Below are positions 20,666 to 27,963 of a stretch of DNA of 64,000 bases, piece by piece (position 1 is the first letter of the stretch; each line of letters starts with the position of its first letter). The DNA comes from Brevibacillus laterosporus DSM 25 (GTDB lineage: Bacteria; Bacillota; Bacilli; Brevibacillales; Brevibacillaceae). Location: positions 248,001 to 312,000 of the forward strand of contig NZ_CP017705.1 in the NCBI RefSeq assembly GCF_002706795.1, read 5' to 3'. Both the position numbers and the translations under genes were made by a program. The notes under the pieces are model-generated. The model was not told the DNA's origin. It saw only the letters and a list, made by a program, of their open reading frames with translations, and made no database searches.

Positions 20666-20878
20666 ATGCTGTTTATTATATTAATAGGTGCTGTTGTAAC
20701 TTTATTCCTGTTAAAGTCTGTGTTTTCAAAAAACATAGCCTATATTGTTTTCTCTTTGCTTCTTATTTCAATTTTAGTTTGGCAACAAATAACAATGGAG
20801 CATGCAAACAATTTGTTCGTTATTACTTTAATTTTGGCTTTCACTATTAAAGTAATAGCTGACCAAAGAAAAGGATAG
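20666..20878 (+). CDS. Small two-TM membrane protein, possible immunity partner
   Basis: 70 residues with hydrophobic segments LFIILIGAVVTLFLL, NIAYIVFSLLLISILVW and NLFVITLILAFTIKVIA and a basic end (DQRKG). The start is uncertain: the best Shine-Dalgarno (GAGGGG near 20628) lies well before ATG 20666, and the intervening in-frame codons contain no ATG, GTG or TTG. It follows the secreted-protein gene by 83 bp and is followed by a strong terminator, suggesting one operon. Confidence 0.6.
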   Translation: MLFIILIGAVVTLFLLKSVFSKNIAYIVFSLLLISILVWQQITMEHANNLFVITLILAFTIKVIADQRKG

Positions 20879-20894
20879 AACACTAATACCACAG

Positions 20895-20948
20895 AAATAA
20901 AAAAAAGCCCTCTGACGTTTTATAACTTTCCGTCAGAGGGCTTTCCCG
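20895..20948. terminator. Strong bidirectional terminator
   Basis: GCCCTCTGACG pairs exactly with CGTCAGAGGGC, flanked by AAAAAAAA and TTT. It separates the secreted-protein operon from the convergent toxin gene. Confidence 0.95.
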
Positions 20949-20989
20949 TTATCTTTCCATAGTTGTTTATAATAATTCAGCTCATTTTT

Positions 20990-21048
20990 TTCCGTTTTGG
21001 GGAACAACCAATTTCTTCACTTGATTGCAATGTGGTGCTACCCCTAGT
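20990..21048. mobile_element. Degenerate IS end, related to the IS4/IS231-like end at 22704-22757
   Basis: CGTTTTGGGG, 33 bp (ending in TTGAT.GC.ATGTGG), then TGCTACCCCT. Spacing and sequence follow the copy upstream of the transposase relic, in the same orientation. The IS body is absent. Confidence 0.6.
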
Positions 21049-21073
21049 AGACGGATAATCAAAAAGTGACTTA

Positions 21074-22027
21074 CTATATTTCAGTTCTAATTAGTGGAAC
21101 TTTAATCTCTTGAACGACAGTTCCACTCCCGTTATTGTTTCGTAACTTTGAATCTGTGATGTCTTCAATTTTTAAAATGAAGTCCGTTCCATAATTAGAT
21201 GTGAAAGTACCTTGGCCTTTAACGATTACATCTCTTCCACTAGGTTGAAAGTTTCTGAAATCTCCCCATCCTTTTTGTTGGCATTTGGTAAGTACAGCAC
21301 CTATATTTACTCCTCCGCCATTGGGATAACCTGGTAAAACCCCCCAAGCTATACCCCCAACATTTGCGTAAAGGTTAGCTTCACCTGAAATAGATCCAGT
21401 ATTTAGGTATGCTAAAACTCTAAAGGTTTTACCTGCTGGTACTTTAATCTTTTGTGATGGGCTTTTATATGATACTTGTTTAGTTTTAGTATCAGTGGAA
21501 GAATTTTGAAAGTTATATTCAGTAGAAGCTTCCATGCTACCCTGAGCAATCGGGAATTTCATGGTAGCAGTGGTTTTGACTCCTAATTTTAATCCATGAG
21601 TTGTTGTATTTGAAGTGCTTTCCGTATAGGTATAGTTAAACTCGGGTGTTAACAGCTCTTGATCGCTTGTTCCTTTTGAGTTATCTAATACGTTTTTTCC
21701 CGCATATAAAGGTGTCCCCGACATTTCGGTTGGACTTCCTTCTAATGTAGCCCATGCATTATTTACTTTATACTGTGAAATTCTTCTTTCGCCAATAACA
21801 TTTTTAGGTGGTGTTAAGAAAACAATACCTTCAGTTGGACTATAAGAGAATTGTTGTTCATCACTGGGTTTGAAGTTAGTATTCCATGCTTCATTAAGGG
21901 TTCCAGCTTCATTTTCTCTTGCCAAGTCCCGTAATCTTTCTTGAACATCTGTGGATGACGCATGAACAAATTGCGTACTCGAAAAAAGGAACACACTTAT
22001 AAGAATTAAACTTGCAAATTTTTTCAT
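21074..22027 (-). CDS. ETX/MTX2-family beta-pore-forming toxin
   Basis: 317 residues with a 23-residue Sec signal peptide ending FVHASS. The mature part has the long beta-strand pattern of the epsilon-toxin/Mtx2 (Mpp) family: Ser/Thr-rich amphipathic strands NYTYTESTSNTTTHGLKLG and AQGSMEASTEYNFQNSSTDTK, then KSPSQKIKVPAGKTFRVLAYLNTGSISGE, the family's central motif. Members oligomerise on target cells and insert a beta-barrel; several are insecticidal or mosquitocidal. GGGAGGG lies 5 bp before the ATG. It is bracketed by IS remnants in a strain-variable island. Target host unknown. Confidence 0.9.
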   Translation of the reverse strand: MKKFASLILISVFLFSSTQFVHASSTDVQERLRDLARENEAGTLNEAWNTNFKPSDEQQFSYSPTEGIVFLTPPKNVIGERRISQYKVNNAWATLEGSPTEMSGTPLYAGKNVLDNSKGTSDQELLTPEFNYTYTESTSNTTTHGLKLGVKTTATMKFPIAQGSMEASTEYNFQNSSTDTKTKQVSYKSPSQKIKVPAGKTFRVLAYLNTGSISGEANLYANVGGIAWGVLPGYPNGGGVNIGAVLTKCQQKGWGDFRNFQPSGRDVIVKGQGTFTSNYGTDFILKIEDITDSKLRNNNGSGTVVQEIKVPLIRTEI

Positions 22028-22112
22028 AAAAACCCTCCCGTTAATATTTTATTATGTGAATATATTCACATACAAAATCATACAATTAAATTCCACTATT
22101 TTCATTATGTAA

Positions 22113-22757
22113 TCAGATATGTTCATAAATTCTCCATTTTCCTGGTCCTGCTTCAACGTGTAGGAACTGTCCACTAAGAAGGTCATATTCTAACTGAATT
22201 TTAACACCGGCTGTATGGCTACTTCCCCCAGATCCTTTATAAGCAGAAGCAAAGATATCCGGAAGCTGAAAAGTAGTGGAGTCTAGTATGCGGATTCTAT
22301 GAAACAAAGTCGCGTAACCATGAGGTAATGTATCGGTAGCGTATAGCTTTTGAATAGAAGGTGTGAAAAAATTCGTTAAAGAAATTGTACGGCTTCTCTA
22401 TTAAATCGCTTATTTAGCCCTTCCGGACTCATTAATATCCCAGTGTATGCCTCTAAACGACTACATAATTTCATTAAAGATGTGCTTGCAACCTTTTGAC
22501 TTAACCATACACAAAGTGCAACTAACTCCTGAGACTGATTACTTACTTTTCCGTTTGGTAAAACCAGCTTCTCTGGCAAGCTCTTCAAGAGCTTCAGGCA
22601 CTAAGCAACGCTGGAGCTCTTGAGAAAAAAGCTGCAGATCGTCTAAGATTTCCATAAAAACCGCCATCCTCTCCTATAAATCTACGGAAAGAATAGCGTA
22701 TTTTTCGTTTTGGGGGTACTAAATTATTTTAAGTTGATGGGCATGTGGTGCTACCCC
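22113..22757 (-). mobile_element. Decayed IS4-family (IS231-like) insertion sequence
   Basis: Transposase pieces on the minus strand: an N-terminal piece from ATG 22657 (EILDDLQLFSQELQRCLVPE) ends in a TAA. A frameshift leads to SQELVALCVWLSQKVASTSL at 22588-22376. After a further break comes LDSTTFQLPDIFASAYKGSG with its IS4-type catalytic Asp (22307-22113). The C-terminus after GPGK is missing. The end upstream of the gene includes TTTTAAGTTGATGGGCATG, whose complement resembles the IS231-type inverted repeat as I recall it. Not functional. Confidence 0.8.
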
Positions 22758-22765
22758 TCAAAGAA

Positions 22766-22816
22766 AAAAACGCTATCCATTCGTTTTAAATTCATCACGA
22801 GAGGACAGCGTTTATA
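22766..22816 (-). terminator. Terminator after yxeA
   Basis: AAACGCTGTCC pairs with GGATAGCGTTT on the minus strand, followed by TTTT; about 35 bp after the yxeA stop. Confidence 0.8.
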
Positions 22817-22850
22817 TAGAGCCTGTAAACTTAGGGGATATATTTTCTTG

Positions 22851-23216
22851 TTATTTTTTTAGTATTTCTTTAGCTTTTTCAGGAACTTCTTTTTCTTGCA
22901 CTTCCTCAAATCCGTAAACATACTTTCCTTTTACATGAACTTTTAAATAACAATCTTGATACTCATCTTTACCAGAAAGCCCTACTTTAATGGTATTTTC
23001 ATTACCCGATTTATCAACTCCGTTTAACATGTAAAAATATCTCTTTCCCTTGTGTTCAGTATCTGGTTCTGCTTCGCCCTTCGTAAGAACGTATACATCT
23101 TTTTCTTTCACTAACGGATTAAATCTGTCTATGTTCTCATTTTCGATAAATGTCAATCCCCATAACCCAATAACTAGTCCAGCAATCCCAAATACAAAAA
23201 ATTTTACCTTCTTCAT
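22851..23216 (-). CDS. YxeA-family small secreted/membrane-anchored protein
   Basis: 121 residues: an N-terminal hydrophobic anchor or signal (FFVFGIAGLVIGLWGLTFI), then VYVLTKGEAEPDTEHKGKRYFYML and GYFEEVQEKEVPEKAKEIL-like ending (GFEEVQEKEVPEKAKEIL). These fit the YxeA/DUF1093 family, OB-fold-like proteins of unknown function common in Bacillales. AGGAGAAAGGTG lies upstream. It is isolated between the IS relic and degraded DNA. Confidence 0.78.
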   Translation of the reverse strand: MKKVKFFVFGIAGLVIGLWGLTFIENENIDRFNPLVKEKDVYVLTKGEAEPDTEHKGKRYFYMLNGVDKSGNENTIKVGLSGKDEYQDCYLKVHVKGKYVYGFEEVQEKEVPEKAKEILKK

Positions 23217-23590
23217 CTATACTTTTCACCTTTCTCCTCTATAGTTAATTTCACCTACATTTAAATCTTTAAATTTTAATAAGAATAAATATGATTTATA
23301 AGATATTTTTAAGTATAGGGAGTGTTCCTTAACAAAAAATTAGGGAATTTCTTAAGTTTTTTTAAGCCTGTCATTGGTTAAGAGTACAAACTGCGATTTA
23401 GAAATCGGAAAAACGAACACCGTAAGGAGTTTACGTTTTCTATACGGACAATTAATAAGTATCCTTCTTTGTTCCTCCCCATCAAGAAGAAACGAGAATT
23501 CGATAACTTGATAGGCATTTAACGGTACCCTTTTAAGAGTTATTGATTTTGTATTTCCTGCCCACTAGCCACCCTCAACTCATCTGCTAA

Positions 23591-23941
23591 TTACCCACCA
23601 ACGATATTTTCGATGCTTCGATAAAGGGTAAGCTTTATACAGCACTAGGTATTTGGCATAATACTATTGAGGGAGATATTACTACTAAAGTAAGTAGCGG
23701 AAAACCAACTGACTATAACACAGATGTTCGAATTATAGGATACGGTGCCGTGGGCACTAGTGGCACAATTGTTGGTAAAGCTGTTGACGAGACATATTCT
23801 AGTGGTTGGACTAAAAGCAAAAAAAAGTCTTGGACTTATAGTTTAGATCGAGACTTTTATGGTAGTGTGGCTTGGCTAACAATTGATGTTACTGCTTCAG
23901 TAAAAGGTCCAGACGGCAGCTTAGAAATACCAAATGACTAG
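23591..23941 (+). pseudogene. 5'-truncated fragment of an unidentified, probably secreted, beta-rich protein
   Basis: From just after an in-frame TAA (23588) the frame reads 116 codons: NDIFDASIKGKLYTALGIW, KVSSGKPTDYNTDVRIIGYGAVG, SSGWTKSKKKSWTYSLDRDF and VAWLTIDVTASVKGPDGS. It has no start codon with a Shine-Dalgarno; the first candidate (GTG 23750) lies in the middle. Composition suggests an extracellular beta-sheet domain. Likely the 3' half of a gene broken by the rearrangements around it. Family not recognised. Confidence 0.5.
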
Positions 23942-24508
23942 TTGACGATTAAAACACTATCAAACTAAATTTATTCTATGGATTTCATTTACAATAGTCT
24001 ATGGAATCATGCTTTTGTGGGCTGATAGGGCATTTCTAATGAGACGAACGAACTTTATTTTGTTTATACAGGAAAAAGCAATATATGCTTTATAAGAGTT
24101 TTGCTTTCGAAGATGATCTGATAAAACCAATTACAAAAAAGCCTGACACAGATAACGAGTATATACAGTCGAATGTGTCCATAGTGAAAGTATCGAGGCT
24201 GTAGGTATGGTATGTGGAAAGCGTATAAAGCTATTACATACTGAGTATGAAGTAGCTAAACCTACAGGAGTTGTAGAGAAATTATACTAAAACAGAATGT
24301 TTTTGTTATCGCTATGTTATTACTGGATCAAACTGAAATTGCTCCGATACCAAATATCAAAAAAACCTCCAACGGATAACCGAAGGAGAGTTGTCTCATG
24401 TATAGAAATAGTTATAGCTGTTTAAAATTTGGATTTGTAGTACGCTGATAAGGAATCCAGGCAATGGGAAAATGTAACTTATATAACAGAGGATAGGAGT
24501 GCTGCTAC
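23942..24508. other. Degraded coding DNA without an intact gene
   Basis: Short plus-strand frames (40 codons from MLYKSFAFEDDLIKP near 24084, and another ending GKRIKLLHTEYEVAKPTG near 24289) look like parts of one gene broken by frameshifts. No family recognised. The 385 bp at 23217-23590 likewise show nothing beyond A/T-rich sequence. Confidence 0.4.
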
Positions 24509-25284
24509 ATGCTGACGCCACTGAAGGATAAGATGGTCGTAGTGACCGGAGCCAGCAAAGGAATCGGCAAAGGAATTGCGAGAACCTTCGCCGCACAGGG
24601 GGCGAAAGTCGCGGTCGTCGCACGCAGCCTGACGAAAGCGGAGGAAACCGCGGTGGAAATCCGGAAGAACGGAGGCATTGCTCATGCCTTCCAGGGCAAT
24701 GTCGCCGATTTGGAGTCGATGAAGTGCGTTGCGAGACGGCCGGTACTTTCGGGGGGATCGACGTGCTGTGCGCCAATGCCGGTATTTTTCCGAATGCGCC
24801 GATCGAGGAGATGACCGGCGAGCATTGGGATCAGGTGATGAACACGAATGCTCGCGGGACTCTGTTTTCCCTTCAAGCCTGCCTGCCCTTTCTGAAGAAG
24901 GCGGAATACGGCCGGATCATTGTTACCTCTTCGATTACGGGGCCGGCCACCGGCTATGCCGGATGGTCGCACTACGGCGCAAGCAAAGCCGCTCAGCTTG
25001 GATTCATGCGCAGTGCGGCGCTCGAGCTCGCGCGTTACAGCATTACCATTAACGCCGTCATGCCCGGCAACATAATGACGGAAGGCTTGGATGGCCTTGG
25101 AGATCATTATCTGCAGGCGATGACGGCGTCCATCCCGCTCAAGCGGCTCGGAAGCGTCGAAGATATCGCTTACGCCGCTCTTTTTTTGGCTTCGAAGGAG
25201 GCAGGTTATATTACGGGCCAAACCATCATCGTTGATGGCGGTCAGATTATTCCAGAGAGTCTGGAAGCGATGGGGCAAACCTGA
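24509..25284 (+). pseudogene. Short-chain dehydrogenase/reductase (FabG-like), single-base frameshift, GC-rich
   Basis: The first frame (from ATG 24509, after GGATAGGAG) gives VVVTGASKGIGKGIARTF, the NAD(P) Rossmann motif. The second (to 25284) gives CANAGIFPN, the catalytic SSITG and YGASKAAQLG (Tyr-x-x-x-Lys), and PGNIMTEG. The frames join if one G is restored after 24733 (GCGAG to GCGGAG), giving about 258 residues. Base composition is clearly more GC-rich than the neighbours, with codons ending in G or C, which points to transfer from a higher-GC donor. Substrate unknown. A sequencing error at one base is possible. Confidence 0.85.
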
Positions 25285-25675
25285 TTCGATTACGATAGGA
25301 CACCATATCGATACCCCGAGAGAGAAGGCAAGCGCATGTCTTTGTCTTTTGAAGAGCGAAACATTTCATTATGAACCTCTGCTGGCCGAGCTCAATGTAA
25401 TCATCATAACCTATGTATAAGGGACATCCGTTTTAGAAGAACGGTTATGTCCACTTTTTTGTGAAGGTGAAGGTGGAAGTAGGGGCCCTGGGAGGTTGGC
25501 CAATAAGTATCCTATATTACCGGAGATGCCTTGCAAAGCCTTGAAAAATTAGTTGGGGATAATAAGGGGGCCCGCCACATCGCCATCAAGTTAAGGGTAC
25601 TAAGAGGGTATACGTGAGAGTTATTTTTTAAAATTTCTACGACTGTACTAAAGATGGGCATAACAAATAAACCTA
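25285..25675. other. Intergenic end of the accessory island
   Basis: Apart from the terminator at 25421-25461 no gene is seen. A run starting MSLSFEERN near 25335 is in a non-homologous short frame. This is the junction to mutL. Confidence 0.4.
25421..25461 (+). terminator. Rho-independent terminator
   Basis: GGACATCCGTT pairs with AACGGTTATGTCC (two-base bulge) followed by a T-run (CACTTTTTT). About 140 bp after the SDR gene. Confidence 0.8.
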
Positions 25676-27934
25676 TTACATAACTCGTTTAAACATTTTT
25701 TCTAATTCATATGTTGAAAAGTGAATAGCGATGGGTCGACCATGCGGACAAGTAAATGGACTGGTCGTTTGGCGAAGCCTGTTTAAAAGAGCCTCCATCT
25801 CGGCGTGTGTCAAATAACGATTAGCTTTTATAGAAGCTTTACATGACATCATAATGGCAGCCTTTTCTCGCATCTTGCTCACTTCAACTCGCTCATTTTC
25901 ACTTGCTTCTTGTACAAACTGAATCAGTTCATTAATAATCTCTACTTCACTTCCTTGAGGGAACCACTGAGGATGAGCCCGTACAAGAAACGTCCGGTTA
26001 CCAAACCATTCTATATCTAACCCAAATGATTGTAGCAACTCAAGTCGATCCAATAATTTCGCTTCTTCCTGCATCGTGCATTCCACTGTATGTGGAAATA
26101 AAAGCATTTGACTCGAAACCTTTTCTTCTTGCAATTTTTGCATGAAGTACTCATAAAAAATCCGTTCCTGAGCAGCATGCTGATCAATTAAATACATGCC
26201 TGAATCATTCTGAGCAATGATGTAAGTCCCATGAACTTGACCTACTGGATATAAGACTGGGACAGCAGTTCCATCCTCGTCTGAGTGCGCTGAATCATCA
26301 AGATTGCTTGCCGTTAGTATAGATGTATTCTCAGTATGTTCTTCAGCTGTTGAGTTACTCATATCACCCATTGTCTCTGAACGTTCTACTATATATGAAC
26401 TCAACCTATTACGATCTTCCTCGTCTGTTATGCTTTTGTCATCTTCTATAAAATCGTCCCATACGACCTCTTGTGTTTTAACGCTTTTCCTAGAATCGGT
26501 TATATCATATTCAGTTGATGACTTTTCTAGCTCACAAGAATCAATTTCATTATCAGCATCATTTTGAACAGAACTATTACTAGAGCCTTCTACTACAGGC
26601 TGTCTCGAAATACTAGAAGGATAACCGGTCTTGTTGTTACCTGTGTACATCCACTTGCTCTCGTGTTGTTGATCTGGCTGTACGGGAACCTCTGCTAGAG
26701 GCTCCTGATCTCTCTGCTGTTCAACTATTTTTTTTGCCGTCAATTCAAAAGACGCAGGCTCCACTGTTCGTTCTACGTAGGTCGACCGTTTCTCTCTGAG
26801 CGGTACATCAAAAGCGGTCAATAATCGATTCATCTGCTGTTGCTGTTCGTCTGAATGGTGTTCACCAAGATTAAACTGCGGCTGATACGGTTTTTCCAGC
26901 TTAATTTTGGGTTTACTGCTTGTCTGTAATGGTTGCACGATTCGTAAGCCTGCTTGTAGTGCCTCTTTCACTGATTGTTCGACCGCTGCACACAATTCTT
27001 GTTCCTTACTAAAACGTACCTCTAGTTTAGCTGGGTGAACATTCACATCAACCAAAATAGGGTCCATCTCAATATGCATAGCAACTATCGGAAACCGCCC
27101 AATCGGTAAAAAGGTATGATACCCTCGCATAATCGCCTGAGACAGTGGATAATTACGTACATAACGACCGTTAACCAGAGTCGAGATGTACGTGCGATTC
27201 GCTCTCGTAACCTCCGTCTTAGATAATAGACCACTCCAGCGAAAATCTAACGTCTCCCCTTCAAACGGCAACAATAGCTTTGCTACCTGAACCCCATAAA
27301 TGGCTGCCATCACATGTAATAGTTTACCATCGCCTGACGTTTGGAGGAGGTTTTTCCCATTATGAGTTAGGGTAAAAGCAATTTTCGGATAGGTAATCGC
27401 TAAACGGTTTACATAATCTGAGACATGTCCTACTTCTGTAGAAATAGAGCGCATATATTTTAAACGTGCTGGTGTATTAAAAAATAAGTCACGTACGACA
27501 ATTTCTGTTCCTTTTACCCTAGCGAAATCCTCAACGCTTTTCATATCTCCACCGTCGATAACGACCTTAGTTCCTACTTGTCCGCTATCTTCAGCACTCA
27601 TCAATTCGATTCGAGATACCGAGGCGATAGATGCCAAGGCTTCCCCGCGAAAACCAAGAGAGCGAATATGGAATAAATCACGTGCTGAACGAATCTTACT
27701 CGTAGCATGCCGCTCAAAAGCTCGTAAGCAATCGTCTCGATCCATTCCTGCGCCATTATCAACGATGCGGATTAGCTGTAAACCGCCTTCCTCAATGTGA
27801 ATTTCTACTTGAGAGGTACCTGCATCAATGGCGTTTTCCACCAGCTCCTTCACCACAGAGGCTGGGCGTTCTACCACTTCACCAGCAGCAATCATATTGC
27901 TTACCTGCTCTGTAAGCACTTGAATTTTCCCCAT
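25676..27934 (-). CDS. mutL: DNA mismatch repair endonuclease MutL
   Basis: 752 residues. The N-terminal GHKL ATPase has VVKELVENAIDAG, VDNGAGMD and GFRGEALASIASV. The variable linker (about 380-560) is very acidic and Ser-rich. The C-terminal dimerisation/endonuclease domain contains DQHAAQERIFYE (the DQHA-x2-E-x4-E metal motif) and SCKASIKAN, CPHGRPIAI. With this motif it should be a nicking MutL, as in organisms without MutH. GGGGGAGG precedes the ATG; 29 bp from mutS, clearly an operon. Downstream synteny to the rsmJ-like/miaA/hfq genes is broken by the island. Confidence 0.97.
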   Translation of the reverse strand: MGKIQVLTEQVSNMIAAGEVVERPASVVKELVENAIDAGTSQVEIHIEEGGLQLIRIVDNGAGMDRDDCLRAFERHATSKIRSARDLFHIRSLGFRGEALASIASVSRIELMSAEDSGQVGTKVVIDGGDMKSVEDFARVKGTEIVVRDLFFNTPARLKYMRSISTEVGHVSDYVNRLAITYPKIAFTLTHNGKNLLQTSGDGKLLHVMAAIYGVQVAKLLLPFEGETLDFRWSGLLSKTEVTRANRTYISTLVNGRYVRNYPLSQAIMRGYHTFLPIGRFPIVAMHIEMDPILVDVNVHPAKLEVRFSKEQELCAAVEQSVKEALQAGLRIVQPLQTSSKPKIKLEKPYQPQFNLGEHHSDEQQQQMNRLLTAFDVPLREKRSTYVERTVEPASFELTAKKIVEQQRDQEPLAEVPVQPDQQHESKWMYTGNNKTGYPSSISRQPVVEGSSNSSVQNDADNEIDSCELEKSSTEYDITDSRKSVKTQEVVWDDFIEDDKSITDEEDRNRLSSYIVERSETMGDMSNSTAEEHTENTSILTASNLDDSAHSDEDGTAVPVLYPVGQVHGTYIIAQNDSGMYLIDQHAAQERIFYEYFMQKLQEEKVSSQMLLFPHTVECTMQEEAKLLDRLELLQSFGLDIEWFGNRTFLVRAHPQWFPQGSEVEIINELIQFVQEASENERVEVSKMREKAAIMMSCKASIKANRYLTHAEMEALLNRLRQTTSPFTCPHGRPIAIHFSTYELEKMFKRVM

Positions 27935-27963
27935 GTTCCTCCCCCTTTCTGTGTGAAGTAAGC

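Noticed and set aside
24396-24776. 126-codon Pro/Arg-rich minus frame over the SDR gene
   Set aside because: Shadow of the GC-rich SDR coding sequence.
24682-25278. 198-codon minus frame over the SDR gene
   Set aside because: Antisense shadow; the plus frame carries the full SDR motifs.
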